Assembly: GCA_036268615.1 (NCBI GenBank)
Contig: DATATV010000025.1
Span: 1-64,000 of the forward strand
Length of the DNA: 64,000 nt
Direction of reading: 5' to 3'
Origin: DATATV01 sp036268615
Lineage (GTDB): Bacteria > Actinomycetota > Actinomycetes > Mycobacteriales > Pseudonocardiaceae
The position numbers were made by a program, and so were the translations under genes. Below, piece by piece: positions 31,045 through 40,013 of the stretch (positions are counted from its first letter, which is position 1; each line of letters begins with the position of its first letter). The notes under the pieces are model-generated. The model had not been told where the DNA came from. It did not search any database and worked only from the letters and a program-made list of their open reading frames with translations.

Positions 31045-32541
31045 ATGACTCAGCTCTCCCTGGCCACGGTGCTCGCCGAGTCGGCGCGCCGGACACCGGA
31101 CAAACTTGCCGTGGTCGAGGGCGAGTCGCGAATCGACTACGGCCAGCTGTGGGCGGACGCCCGGCGATGCGGAGCGGCGCTGGCCGCCAACGGGATCACG
31201 GCCGGCTCGCGGGTCGCGCTGATCGCACCGAACGTCGTCGACTTCATCCTCGCCTACTACGGAATCCTGGCCGTCGGCGGAGTTGTCGTGCCGATCCCGA
31301 CGCTGCTCAACGCCGACGAGGCCGCCTATCTGATCGGCAACTCCTCGGCCGAGCTCGTTCTGCACGACGTGAGCTTCGCCGAACTGGCCACCAAGGCCGC
31401 CGCCGAGGCGGGCATCCGCGCGCTGGACATCGCCCGGTTCGCCGACGGCGTCGAGCCGTTGCCGACCTACGTGACCCGGCAGGCCGAGGACCCGGCGGTG
31501 ATCTTCTACACCAGTGGCACCACCGGGCTGCCCAAGGGCGCGGTGCTCACCCACCTGAATCTGGTGCTCAACGCGACGGTGAACGCGTTCGACGCCAACG
31601 ACATCCACCGGGACGACGTGGTGATGGGCAGCCTGCCGCTGTTCCACACGTTCGGCCAGTCGGTGTCGATGAACGCGACCTTCCGGACCGGCGCGACGCT
31701 GCTGTTGCAGCCCCGGTTCCACCCGCTTGAGGCGATCGACATCATGACCCGGGAGCACGCCACGCTCTTCTTCGGCGTGCCGACGATGTTCGTGAAGATG
31801 CTGGAGTTCGCGCCGCAGGCCGGCGAACTGCCCCGGCTGCGCGACTGCGTGTCCGGCGGCGCGTCGCTCCCGGGGGCAGTGCTGGAACGCTTCCAGCAGG
31901 TCTTCGACACCACCATCTACGAGGGCTACGGCCTGTCGGAGACCTCACCGACCGCGACGGTGAACCAGAACGCGTTCGGCACCAAGGCCGGCACCGTCGG
32001 CCACCCGGTCTGGGGTGTCGAGGTGGAGGTCGCCGAGGAGAACGTCGAGGACCGGATCGAGCTGCTGCCCGCCGGTCGACTCGGCGAGATCGTCATCCGC
32101 GGTCACAACGTGTTCGCCGGCTACCTGGACAATCCGCAGGCCACCGCGGAGGCGCTGGTGGACGGCTGGTTCCGGACCGGCGACATCGGCCGCAAGGACG
32201 AGCAGGGCTTCATCAGCATCGTCGACCGCAAGAAGGACCTGATCATCCGCGGCGGCTTCAACGTGTACCCGCGCGAAGTCGAGGAGGTGCTGATGCGCCA
32301 CCCGGGCGTCGCCGAGGTGGCCGTCATCGGCGTGCCCGACGACGAGACCGGCGAGGAGGTCTGCGCGGTGGTCGTGCCCACCGACCCGGGCACTTTCGAC
32401 GCCGCCGAGCTGATCAGCTGGTCCCGCGAGCACCTCGGCCGGCACAAGTACCCCCGCCGGGTCGAGGTGATCGGCGAGCTGCCGGTCGGGCCGAGTCATA
32501 AGGTGCTCAAGCGCGAGCTGCGCGACCAGTTCGGCAAGTGA
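31045..32541 (+). CDS. Acyl-CoA synthetase (AMP-forming, long-chain fatty acid ligase type)
   Basis: A protein of 498 residues of the ANL superfamily. The AMP-binding P-loop is FYTSGTTGLPKGAVLTH at 154-170, then EGYGLSETSPTATVN near 293, the DGWFRTGDIGRKD motif near 373 (A8 hinge aspartate in IVDRKKDLII), and the C-terminal lysine in SHKVLKREL. It activates a carboxylic acid, likely a fatty acid, to its CoA thioester. GGAGGT precedes the ATG. It is divergent from a TetR gene that probably represses it, and ends in a 15-bp hairpin terminator. Confidence 0.94.
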   Translation: MTQLSLATVLAESARRTPDKLAVVEGESRIDYGQLWADARRCGAALAANGITAGSRVALIAPNVVDFILAYYGILAVGGVVVPIPTLLNADEAAYLIGNSSAELVLHDVSFAELATKAAAEAGIRALDIARFADGVEPLPTYVTRQAEDPAVIFYTSGTTGLPKGAVLTHLNLVLNATVNAFDANDIHRDDVVMGSLPLFHTFGQSVSMNATFRTGATLLLQPRFHPLEAIDIMTREHATLFFGVPTMFVKMLEFAPQAGELPRLRDCVSGGASLPGAVLERFQQVFDTTIYEGYGLSETSPTATVNQNAFGTKAGTVGHPVWGVEVEVAEENVEDRIELLPAGRLGEIVIRGHNVFAGYLDNPQATAEALVDGWFRTGDIGRKDEQGFISIVDRKKDLIIRGGFNVYPREVEEVLMRHPGVAEVAVIGVPDDETGEEVCAVVVPTDPGTFDAAELISWSREHLGRHKYPRRVEVIGELPVGPSHKVLKRELRDQFGK

Positions 32542-32559
32542 CCGCGGTCACCAGAATGC

Positions 32560-32595
32560 GAGTGGCGATGCCCGACCAGCCGGGCATCGCCACTC
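32560..32595 (+). terminator. Hairpin terminator (GAGTGGCGATG family)
   Basis: A perfect 15-bp stem GAGTGGCGATGCCCG (32560-32574) with 32581-32595 and loop ACCAGC. The same GAGTGGCGATG core is used by the terminator at 49252-49296. It lies between convergent genes and can serve both strands. Confidence 0.85.
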
Positions 32596-32617
32596 CCATC
32601 GTCTGATCAGAGCCTGC

Positions 32618-32740
32618 TCACCCCTGGCGCCCCTTGAAGCGCGGGTTCTTCTTGTTGATGACGAACACCTTGCCGCGCCGACGAACGACCTGGGACCCGG
32701 CCTTGTCCTTCAGCGACCGCAGTGACACGCGTACCTTCAT
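32618..32740 (-). CDS. rpmJ: 50S ribosomal protein L36, zinc-independent paralogue
   Basis: A protein of 40 residues read from the ATG at 32740: MKVRVSLRSLKDKAGSQVVR, then RRGKVFVINKKNPRFKGRQG. This is the L36 pattern, but all four zinc ligands (three Cys, one His) of the usual form are absent. Such cysteine-free paralogues replace the zinc form when zinc is scarce and are often repressed by Zur. GGAAG lies 5 bases before the start. I did not find a convincing Zur palindrome in the 90 bp upstream. No other ribosomal paralogues adjoin it. Confidence 0.9.
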   Translation of the reverse strand: MKVRVSLRSLKDKAGSQVVRRRGKVFVINKKNPRFKGRQG

Positions 32741-32830
32741 CAGTCTTCCGATCCTCGGGGGCGGTTCCGTTGGCTGACATCGCCGCCTGCGTTTGATTCA
32801 ACAACCGACTCCCCGGGAAAAGTCCCGTTC

Positions 32831-33436
32831 TCAGCCGGCGTCGAGCGCGTCCAGCAGGTCCAGGTAGCCCTCGCTCGCCCGCCACAGCAGGTCGGCGACG
32901 GGTTCCAGCTTGCCGGGCCGCCAGCGCTGGTCGTCGTAGCCGCGGTTGGCCTTGCGCAGCGCCCGGAGGCTGACGGCCAACTCGTCGGTGAGGCGCTCGC
33001 GCAGCTCGTCGGGGGTCGGTGCGGGCAGCCGCAGTGGCTCGATCCGCTCCGCGCGCAGGGCGTCCAGCGTCTCCTCGGCCACGCCGCCGACGTGATCCCA
33101 GAGCAGCACCGGGCGGTCGAGCTGGTGGTTCCAGACCGGCGCGCGGGCCGACCGCCAGCGGGCTGCGACCGGGTTCTTGGTCAGCCGGACGGCACTCGCC
33201 CAGTGCTGCGCGCCGACCGGTTCGCCGAGCCAGGGCACGTCCTCGGCCGGCAGGTCGACCACGAGTGCGACGGTCACGAATTCGATGTCGGCCGGACCGT
33301 CCAGCACCGGGCCGGCTGCCCACAGTTCGGTAACCCGCAACGGGAAGATCGTGCGCGGCCGGGTGGCCATCTCGGCACAGGTCCGGGCGAGGGCGTCCAG
33401 GTGATGCACGGCGCGGGTCCACTTCACCCGCCCCAT
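32831..33436 (-). CDS. Conserved hypothetical protein (DUF7711-like)
   Basis: A protein of 201 residues starting MGRVKWTRAVHHLDALARTC. It is hydrophilic with many tryptophans (ELWAAGPVLDG, VPWLGEPVGAQHWASAVRLT, RAPVWNHQLDRPVLLWDHVG) and an arginine-rich C-terminal half. No signal, membrane helix or known catalytic motif is seen. The text resembles an actinobacterial family of unknown function that I recall as DUF7711; this is a weak recollection. The ATG at 33436 has GGCAGG just upstream. It stands alone. Confidence 0.7.
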   Translation of the reverse strand: MGRVKWTRAVHHLDALARTCAEMATRPRTIFPLRVTELWAAGPVLDGPADIEFVTVALVVDLPAEDVPWLGEPVGAQHWASAVRLTKNPVAARWRSARAPVWNHQLDRPVLLWDHVGGVAEETLDALRAERIEPLRLPAPTPDELRERLTDELAVSLRALRKANRGYDDQRWRPGKLEPVADLLWRASEGYLDLLDALDAG

Positions 33437-33615
33437 CCTGCCGGTCGACCCGTTACGCCGCGCGGCGGCCCGGTGAACCGTGTGGTCGGTGAAGCGGTCG
33501 GTGACGATGTGCCGTTGTGTCAGGTCGGCTCCGGCAGGCGAGTTGCGGACAGTCGCGGTAGGACATCGCCGTACCAGCTGAGACCTATGTGGACGGACAG
33601 GTCGTTCGGCCGATG

Positions 33616-33649
33616 CCGGCCGGACCGGTCGGGCGGCCGGTCCGGCCGG
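33616..33649. terminator. GC-rich hairpin in the gap before the GntR gene
   Basis: CCGGCCGGACCGG (33616-33628) pairs perfectly with 33637-33649 across an 8-nt loop. The surrounding 300-bp gap (33437-33737) shows no gene. The hairpin may end transcription entering from the left. A CATGAT stretch close before the GTG at 33738 could be a -10 for a leaderless GntR message. Confidence 0.5.
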
Positions 33650-33737
33650 GTATTCCGGACCGAAGCCGGTGCCGATCAATGAATGAATGCTCGTCACTGA
33701 TCGTGGCCAAATGGCGGGGTGGATGCCATGATGCGGT

Positions 33738-34400
33738 GTGACCATTGATCGACGGACCTATTCGCAGCAGGCGTACGCGGAGATCCGCAAGCTCATCATC
33801 GAGGGCATGTTGGCCCCCGGATCGAAGGTCATCGTGCGGCCGCTGTCGGAGCACCTTCGCCTCTCGGCGACGCCGATCAAATCCGCGTTGGCCGCGCTGG
33901 AACGGGACGGGTTTCTGGTCGCGGTCCCGCACCGCGGCTATTTCGTGCCCGAGGTCAGTGTGCAGGACATGCGGGAGATCTACGAACTGCGCGAGGTGCT
34001 CGACGGTATCGCCGCACGCAACGCGGCCGCGCTGGGCACGGCCAAGCGTCTGGTCAAGGACGTGCTCCGGCCGCTCTACAACGAGCAGCGGCTGCGGGTC
34101 CGGGCCGGCGACGCGATCGGTTACAGCGATGTTGACATCGCGTTTCACCGGGCGATCTGGCATGCTTCCGGCAACTCGCGGCTGGCCCAGGTGACCGACA
34201 ACCTCGGTGGCCAGCTGCGCTTCGGCTCGGGGTCGTCCTCCCGGCTGCCCGGCCGCATCCCCGAGGCGTTACGCGAACACGCGGCCATTATGGACGCTGT
34301 CGCGAAGGGTGACACCGCGCGTGCGGAACGCGAGTCACGCGAACATGTCCGCCGGTCAGCGGCCGCTTTCGAGCTATCCGTCCGCGGCACAGCGGTGTAG
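33738..34400 (+). CDS. GntR family regulator (FCD/FadR subfamily)
   Basis: A protein of 220 residues. The winged helix is AYAEIRKLIIEGMLAPGSKV with LSEHLRLSATPIKSALAALE and RDGFLVAVPHRGYFVPEVS. The FCD ligand domain follows from about residue 85 (REIYELREVLDGIAARNAAA, then DVDIAFHRAIWHASGN with the metal-binding D-x3-H). These proteins sense organic acids or amino-acid-like metabolites. The start GTG 33738 has no ribosome site and may be leaderless. It lies 97 bp before the ten-gene catabolic operon and is its likely regulator. Confidence 0.93.
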   Translation: MTIDRRTYSQQAYAEIRKLIIEGMLAPGSKVIVRPLSEHLRLSATPIKSALAALERDGFLVAVPHRGYFVPEVSVQDMREIYELREVLDGIAARNAAALGTAKRLVKDVLRPLYNEQRLRVRAGDAIGYSDVDIAFHRAIWHASGNSRLAQVTDNLGGQLRFGSGSSSRLPGRIPEALREHAAIMDAVAKGDTARAERESREHVRRSAAAFELSVRGTAV

Positions 34401-34440
34401 CCCTGATCACATCGTGGAACGCGGCTTGACCGGCTCACAC

Positions 34441-34459
34441 TTTAGATCCAAAATCTAGA
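34441..34459. promoter_or_regulatory. Probable GntR operator before the catabolic operon
   Basis: An AT-rich palindrome in GC-rich DNA: TAGAT (34443-34447), CCAAA, ATCTA (34453-34457), with partial matches extending to TTTAGAT/ATCTAGA. It sits 40 bp before the first gene of the operon, a typical place for FCD-type repressors. Confidence 0.5.
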
Positions 34460-34497
34460 AACCTCGTGGCTAGTCCATCACCGTTCAAGGGGAAGAC

Positions 34498-35724
34498 ATG
34501 ACTTTTTCGGCCTTGAGTCACCTTGACTGCTCGCGAACCGGCGAGCGTTACGAGGCCGACGAGGTGCAGGGCGTCAGCGACGCGGGCGTACCGCTGCTGG
34601 CCCGCTACGACCTGGACCGGGTGAAGGCCACGGTCACCCCCGCCGACATCGCCCACCGTGCTCCCGACCTGTGGCGCTACCACGAGGTTCTGCCGGTCCG
34701 CGATCCGGCGAACATCGTCACCATGGGCGAGGGGATGACTCCGCTCGTGCCGCTCGCGGCATACGGCAAGACCATTGGTGTGCCGCAGTTGTTGATGAAG
34801 GACGAAGGCGTCATCCCGACCGGCACGTTCAAGGCCCGCGGCGCGGCGGTCGGCGTCTCCCGAGCCGCCGAACTGGGCGTCAAGGGCGTTGCCATGCCCA
34901 CCAACGGCAACGCGGGCGCCGCCTGGGCGGTCTACGCGGCCCGCGCCGGGATGCGCAGCCTGATCGCGATGCCGGTGGACGCGCCGTCCATCACCCGGGC
35001 CGAGTGCGCGATCGCCGGAGCGGAGCTCTACCTGGTCGACGGCCTGATCGGCGACGCCGGCAAGCTCATCAACGCGGCGGTCCGCGCGCGATCGGGCTAC
35101 CAGGAGGTGTCCACCCTCAAGGAGCCGTACCGGCTTGAGGGCAAGAAAACAATGGGTTACGAGATCGCCGAGCAGCTTGGCTGGCAAATGCCCGACGTGA
35201 TCATGTATCCGGCGGGTGGCGGTGTCGGTCTGATCGGGATCTACAAGGCCGTCCTGGAAATGCGTGAACTCGGCTGGATCGGTGCCAAGCTGCCGCGACT
35301 GGTCGCGGTGCAGGCCGAGGGTTGTGCGCCCATCGTCCGGGCCTTCGAGTCCGGAATGGACGTCAGCGTACCGTTCGAGAACGCGCACACTGTCGCGTTC
35401 GGAATCACCGTGCCGAAGGCGCTCGGCGATTTCCTCGTACTGGAGGCAGTGCGGGCCACCGAGGGGACCGCTATCGCGGTGTCCGACGATGCGTTGCTGA
35501 CCGAGCAGCGCAGGCTGGCCCGCGAGGAAGGTCTGTTCATCTGCCCGGAGGGCGCTGCCTGCATGGCAGCCGCCATGCAGCTGCGCGAATCCGGCTGGCT
35601 GGGTGCGGACGACCAGGTTGTCGTCCTGAACACCGGTACCGGCCTGAAGTACCCGGAAACCGTCACTGTCGACGTACCTACCCTGGCCATCGACTCGGAG
35701 ATCCCCGCCGAGCCGCTGCACTGA
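34498..35724 (+). CDS. Threonine synthase-like PLP-dependent lyase
   Basis: A protein of 408 residues, fold type II PLP enzyme. The cofactor lysine is K112 in PTGTFKARGAAVGVS. MPTNGNAGAAWAVYAARAGM near 149 is the phosphate/substrate loop, and MYPAGGGVGLIG near 238 the glycine-rich PLP phosphate cup. An N-terminal CSRTGERY part resembles the actinobacterial threonine synthase zinc-ribbon region but keeps only one Cys. As the first gene of an import-and-hydrolysis operon behind GntR, a catabolic beta-elimination or replacement role is likelier than threonine biosynthesis (inference). GGGGAAG precedes the ATG. Confidence 0.85.
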   Translation: MTFSALSHLDCSRTGERYEADEVQGVSDAGVPLLARYDLDRVKATVTPADIAHRAPDLWRYHEVLPVRDPANIVTMGEGMTPLVPLAAYGKTIGVPQLLMKDEGVIPTGTFKARGAAVGVSRAAELGVKGVAMPTNGNAGAAWAVYAARAGMRSLIAMPVDAPSITRAECAIAGAELYLVDGLIGDAGKLINAAVRARSGYQEVSTLKEPYRLEGKKTMGYEIAEQLGWQMPDVIMYPAGGGVGLIGIYKAVLEMRELGWIGAKLPRLVAVQAEGCAPIVRAFESGMDVSVPFENAHTVAFGITVPKALGDFLVLEAVRATEGTAIAVSDDALLTEQRRLAREEGLFICPEGAACMAAAMQLRESGWLGADDQVVVLNTGTGLKYPETVTVDVPTLAIDSEIPAEPLH

Positions 35725-35790
35725 CCGGTTCCACCGCAACGGAGCCGAACGGTTTCCCGGCACTGCCGGACCGTCAAGCGAGGAGACGAC

Positions 35791-37317
35791 ATGCGCCTGT
35801 TGCGCAGCATGGCCCTTGGCGCCGTGGCGATAGCCGCCGCGACCACCCTGGCGGCCTGCGGAATCCAGCCGACCAACACCAGCAGTAGCGGCAACAACGG
35901 CACGCTGACCGTCGACATGGCCAGCTATCCGGCCAGCCTCGATCCGGGCCTTCAGTACGACACCGACTCGTACTCGGTCTACCGCAACATCTTCGATCAG
36001 CTGCTGCACCGCGACTCGACCACCAACAAGATCGTGCCATGGCTGGCCACCAAGTGGACCCAGAACGACCCGACCACCTGGACGTTCACCATTCGCAGTG
36101 GCGTCAAGTTCGCCGACGGCTCGCCGCTGACCGCCGCCGACGCCGCGTTCAGCATCCAGCGCATCCTGGACCCGAGCTTCGCCAGCCAGCAGAACGCGAA
36201 CTTCTCCGCGATCGCCTCGGCGACCGGCAGCGGGCAGACCCTCACCGTCAAGACCAAGTACCCCTCGCCGACGCTGCTGACCTACCTGACCACGCTGTCG
36301 GTCGTGCCGATGGCCTATGTGCAGAAGGTCGGCAACGCCGCGTTCAACCTCAAGCCGATGGGCTCGGGCCCATACTCGTTCGTCTCGGACATCCCAGGTT
36401 CGCAGGTCGACCTCAAGCGCAACGACAGCTGGTGGGGCACCAAGCCCAGCATCAGCCAGGTGACCTTCCGGGCGGTGCCCGCGGTCGCCAGCCGAATCGC
36501 CGACCTGGAGTCGGGCAAGGCGCAGATCGCCACCGAGCTGACCTCCGACAGCGCCAACCAGATCAAGGGCAACTCGAACCTGCAGGTGCTCACCTCGCCC
36601 ACCGAGCGGGTGTCCTACCTGGCGTTCAACACAATCAACGGCGGCCCGACGAACAACGTCAACGTGCGCAAGGCGATCAGCATGTCGATCGACTACAAGT
36701 CGTTGATCGGCAACCTGGAGGGCGGCTACGCCAAGCAGGTCAACAGCATGTCCACCCCGCTGGACCTCGGCTACCCGACCAACCTGCCGAACTTCGCCTA
36801 CAACCCGACCGAGGCCAAGTCACTGTTGCAGGCCGCCGGTGCGGTCGGTCAGACGGTCGTGATGGCGACCTCGCCCAGCTACGACCCGCAGATCGTGCAG
36901 GCCATCCAGGCCGACATCCAGGCGGTCGGGCTGAAGGTGCAGATCCAGAACACCGACCAGGCCACCTACCTGGAGAAGGTGCAGAGCCCGACGCACGACT
37001 GGGGCTCGATCCGGTTCGGCCAGTGGTCCTGCTCGTGTGAGGACTCCGACGGCGTGGTCTACCCGTTGTTCCACACCGGAACGATCTGGAGTTCCTACAG
37101 CAACCCGCAGTTCGACAATCTGGTCGACCAGGCGCGGCAGACGCTCAACCAGACCACCCGCAACTCCCTGTACAACCAGGCATACGGTGTGCTCAACAAG
37201 GATCTGCCGGGTGTCGGCCTGTTCCAGATCGTGTCGATCTACGGAGCGGCCAAGGGCGTGCAGTACAAACCGGACCCGCAGCAGAGCTTCTTCGTCGCCG
37301 ACATGAAACTGGGCTGA
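35791..37317 (+). CDS. Peptide/opine-type ABC substrate-binding lipoprotein
   Basis: A protein of 508 residues, SBP_bac_5 family. The lipoprotein signal ends in LAAC (residues 20-23), so Cys23 is lipidated. Family text includes DPGLQYDTDSYSVYRNIFDQ, WTFTIRSGVKFADGSPLTAA near 98, NAAFNLKPMGSGPYSFV near 180 and YNQAYGVLNKDLPGVGLFQI near the end. It captures a peptide-like or amide solute outside the membrane for the two permeases that follow. The next start overlaps its stop by one base (TGATG). GAGGAGAC lies before the ATG. Confidence 0.94.
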   Translation: MRLLRSMALGAVAIAAATTLAACGIQPTNTSSSGNNGTLTVDMASYPASLDPGLQYDTDSYSVYRNIFDQLLHRDSTTNKIVPWLATKWTQNDPTTWTFTIRSGVKFADGSPLTAADAAFSIQRILDPSFASQQNANFSAIASATGSGQTLTVKTKYPSPTLLTYLTTLSVVPMAYVQKVGNAAFNLKPMGSGPYSFVSDIPGSQVDLKRNDSWWGTKPSISQVTFRAVPAVASRIADLESGKAQIATELTSDSANQIKGNSNLQVLTSPTERVSYLAFNTINGGPTNNVNVRKAISMSIDYKSLIGNLEGGYAKQVNSMSTPLDLGYPTNLPNFAYNPTEAKSLLQAAGAVGQTVVMATSPSYDPQIVQAIQADIQAVGLKVQIQNTDQATYLEKVQSPTHDWGSIRFGQWSCSCEDSDGVVYPLFHTGTIWSSYSNPQFDNLVDQARQTLNQTTRNSLYNQAYGVLNKDLPGVGLFQIVSIYGAAKGVQYKPDPQQSFFVADMKLG

Positions 37318-38324
37318 TGTCCGTCGCTACCCTGATTTCGGTGTCCGCCCCCCGGCCACGCGCGGTGGCCGGGGGGACGGTCGCGCTGCTGCGCTACGTC
37401 GGTATCCGGCTCGGGCAGGCGGTGATCGCCCTGCTCGGCATGGTGACCGCGGTGTTCTTCGCGCTCCGCCTGTCCGGCGACCCGGCCCGGTTGCTGGCTC
37501 CGCAGGGCGCGACCGAGGCCGACATCGAGCAGTTGCGGCACACCTTCGGGCTGGACGTGCCGGTCTGGCACCAGTACACGAACTTCCTGGTCGGCCTGTT
37601 GCACGGCAACGTCGGTTACTCCTACGTGCAGCGGGAGTCCGCGCTGCTGCTGATCGCCCAGCGGATGCCCTACACCGCCCAACTCGCCCTGGTGGCGTTG
37701 ATCCTCTCGGTCGTGCTCGGCGTGGTCGCTGGCATGATCATGGCGTTGAACCGGGGTGGCTGGGGTGACCGGGTCATCACCCCGATCGTGCTGGCCGGTC
37801 AGGCCATGCCGGCGTTCTGGACCGGCATCCTGCTCATCCTGGTGTTCTCGGTGAGCCTGCATCTGTTGCCCTCCACCGGTTACGACGGGCCGGCCTCGCT
37901 GCTGCTGCCGGCGATCACGCTGGCCTCGCTGTCCGCGGCGACGATCGCCCGGGTCACCCGCGGCGCGGTGCTCGAACAGCTGTCCCGGGACTACGTGCGG
38001 ACCGCCCGGTCAAAGGGCGCCAGCACGTTCCGGCTGATCTGGCGGCACCTGCTGCGCAACGTCTCCATCCCGATCCTCACCGTCTGCGCGCTGGAAACGG
38101 CCAACCTGCTCGGCGGATCGGTGGTGACCGAGCTGATCTTCGCCTGGCCGGGCGTCGGCCAGCTCACCGTGCAGTCGGTGTCCGACCGTGACTTCCCGGT
38201 GGTGCAGGCGATCGTGATCCTCGCCTCCACCGTGTACATCCTGATCAACCTGGTCACCGACATCGCCTACGGCTTCATCGATCCCCGGGTGACCGCGTCG
38301 GTGCGCGGTGGAGGTGCGACATGA
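37317..38324 (+). CDS. ABC transporter permease (DppB type)
   Basis: A protein of 335 residues with an extended N-terminus and six membrane helices. The family signature is present: DYVRTARSKGASTFRLIWRH (EAA loop) near 223, and AWPGVGQLTVQSVSDRDFPV near 275. FGLDVPVWHQYTNFLVGLLH GNVGYSY-type text near 80-100 is the usual periplasmic DppB segment. It is coupled by TGATG to the binding-protein gene and overlaps the second permease by 4 bp. It forms the membrane channel with that protein. Confidence 0.95.
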   Translation: MSVATLISVSAPRPRAVAGGTVALLRYVGIRLGQAVIALLGMVTAVFFALRLSGDPARLLAPQGATEADIEQLRHTFGLDVPVWHQYTNFLVGLLHGNVGYSYVQRESALLLIAQRMPYTAQLALVALILSVVLGVVAGMIMALNRGGWGDRVITPIVLAGQAMPAFWTGILLILVFSVSLHLLPSTGYDGPASLLLPAITLASLSAATIARVTRGAVLEQLSRDYVRTARSKGASTFRLIWRHLLRNVSIPILTVCALETANLLGGSVVTELIFAWPGVGQLTVQSVSDRDFPVVQAIVILASTVYILINLVTDIAYGFIDPRVTASVRGGGAT

Positions 38325-39232
38325 GCGCCAAGCGCAAAGCCGACCGGCGGGGCCTGATCCCGCTGATCGTGGTCGCCGTCTACGTGCTGGTCGCGATCGC
38401 GGCCCCGCTGGTCGCCCCGCACGACCCCAACGGGTCCGACCTGGCCGCCCGGCTGGCCGGCCCGTTCGCCGAGCGGGACGGCAGCCGGTTCCTGCTCGGC
38501 ACCGACGGCCTCGGCCGGGACGTCCTCAGCCGGATCATCTTCGGCGCGCGGGTGTCGCTCACCGTCGCGGTGGCCACCGTGCTGGTGTCGGGTGTCGTCG
38601 GCGTCGCGCTGGGTGTGCTCGCCGGCTGGCGGCGCGGCTGGCTGGGCACGGTGATCATGCGGATCGCCGACATCGCGCTGTCCGTGCCGTTCTTCCTGCT
38701 GGCCATCCTGGTGGTGGCGGTGCTCGGGCCGAGCCTGGTCAACGTCGTGATCTGCCTCGCGCTGACCCGCTGGCCGCGCTACACCCGGATCGCCTACGCC
38801 GGCGTGCTGGAGACCAGGGAGCGCGGGTTCATCCGCAGCACCACCGCGTTGGGCGCGAACGGCTGGTGGATCGTGCTGCGGCACGTGCTGCCCGAGGTGC
38901 TGCCGCTGGCCGTCGTGGTGGCCACCCTGGAACTGGGTCTGATGGTGGTGTTCGAGGCGTCGTTGTCGTTCATCGGTCTCGGCGTGCAGCCACCGACGCC
39001 GTCCTGGGGTTCGATGCTCTCGGACGGCCAGCAGTACGTGGCGACGGCGTGGTGGCTGGCCACCTTCCCCGGGCTCGCGCTGTTCGGGCTGGTGCTCGCG
39101 GTCAACCTGCTCGGCGACGCGGTGCGCGACCGGCTCGACCCCACCCGCAAGGTCGCCGCGAGCAGCAAACGCAGGCGACGGAAAGAGGCGGTGCTCGACA
39201 CCGTGATCGGGACGGAGCAACCGAATGCTTGA
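38321..39232 (+). CDS. ABC transporter permease (DppC type)
   Basis: A protein of 303 residues. The DppC N-terminal signature is LVAPHDPNGSDL followed by FLLGTDGLGRDVLSRIIFGA. The EAA loop is RGFIRSTTALGANGWWIVLR near 168, and FEASLSFIGLGVQPPTPSWG near 211 is the conserved late segment. Six membrane helices are visible. It overlaps the preceding permease (ATGA) and the following SDR gene by 8 bp, so the enzyme genes are translationally tied to the transporter. Confidence 0.95.
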   Translation: MSAKRKADRRGLIPLIVVAVYVLVAIAAPLVAPHDPNGSDLAARLAGPFAERDGSRFLLGTDGLGRDVLSRIIFGARVSLTVAVATVLVSGVVGVALGVLAGWRRGWLGTVIMRIADIALSVPFFLLAILVVAVLGPSLVNVVICLALTRWPRYTRIAYAGVLETRERGFIRSTTALGANGWWIVLRHVLPEVLPLAVVVATLELGLMVVFEASLSFIGLGVQPPTPSWGSMLSDGQQYVATAWWLATFPGLALFGLVLAVNLLGDAVRDRLDPTRKVAASSKRRRRKEAVLDTVIGTEQPNA

Positions 39233-40013
39233 TTACCGCAGCGAGTACGACGGCGTGAAGGTCGTGGTGACCGGCGCCGCCGGGGTGTTCGGCACCTGGC
39301 TGGCCGAGGCGTTCGCGGCGGCCGGCGCGGACCTGCTGCTCAGTGACGCCCGGCCGGACGATCTGGCCGCGCTCGCCGGCCGGCTCGACGCCCGGCACGT
39401 CGTCGCGGACCTGACCGCCGAGTCCGGCCTGCGCGCGCTGGGCGCCGCGATGACCGACGGCTGGGACGCGCCGGAGGTGCTGGTCAACAACGCCGGCCTC
39501 TACCCGCGCACGCCGATCAGCGACACCGAACCCGCTGACGTGCGGCGCATTCTGGACGTGAACGTGGTCGCGCCGTTCGAGCTGTCCCGGCAGGCGATCC
39601 GGGCGATGGTCGCGGCGAAGGTGCCCGGCCGGATCGTGAACATCAGCTCCGGTGCCGCGGTCCGGCCCGGTGCCGGCGGTTCGGTCTACGCGGCGAGCAA
39701 GGCCGCGGTCGAGTCGCTGACCAGAAGCATGGCCCTTGAGGTGGCCGAGCACGGCATTCGGATCAACGCGGTGCAGCCCGGCTTCACGCCGGGCAGCGCG
39801 GTCAGCGCGCTGACCCAGGACCACATCGACGGCATGCTCGCGCGCATCCCGCTGGGCCGTACGTCCGGCCCGCACGACGCGCCTGCCGCCGTACTCTGGC
39901 TGTGTTCCAACGAGTCCGCGTTCGTCACCGGCACCACGGTCAGCGTGGACGGCGGCCGGACCGCGGGCGACTTCCGGCCCCGGCCGGTGCCCGCCGCGGA
40001 CGGTGCGCACTGA
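39225..40013 (+). CDS. Short-chain dehydrogenase/reductase inside the transporter operon
   Basis: A protein of 262 residues. KVVVTGAAGVFGTWLAEAFA is the Rossmann motif (a TGxxGxxG variant), LVNNAGLYPRT near 88 is the NNAG block, and INISSGAAV plus VYAASKAA give the Ser-Tyr-Lys triad. The end TVSVDGGRTAGDF is typical of classical SDRs. It probably oxidises a hydroxyl or reduces a carbonyl of the imported compound. The start overlaps the permease gene by 8 bp, and its stop overlaps the next start (TGATG). Confidence 0.93.
   Translation: MLDYRSEYDGVKVVVTGAAGVFGTWLAEAFAAAGADLLLSDARPDDLAALAGRLDARHVVADLTAESGLRALGAAMTDGWDAPEVLVNNAGLYPRTPISDTEPADVRRILDVNVVAPFELSRQAIRAMVAAKVPGRIVNISSGAAVRPGAGGSVYAASKAAVESLTRSMALEVAEHGIRINAVQPGFTPGSAVSALTQDHIDGMLARIPLGRTSGPHDAPAAVLWLCSNESAFVTGTTVSVDGGRTAGDFRPRPVPAADGAH

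Noticed and set aside
32741..32830. Zur box upstream of the L36 paralogue.
   Set aside because: The best stretch (TGTTGAATCAAAC) lacks the TGAAAATGATTTTCA symmetry; not enough to call.
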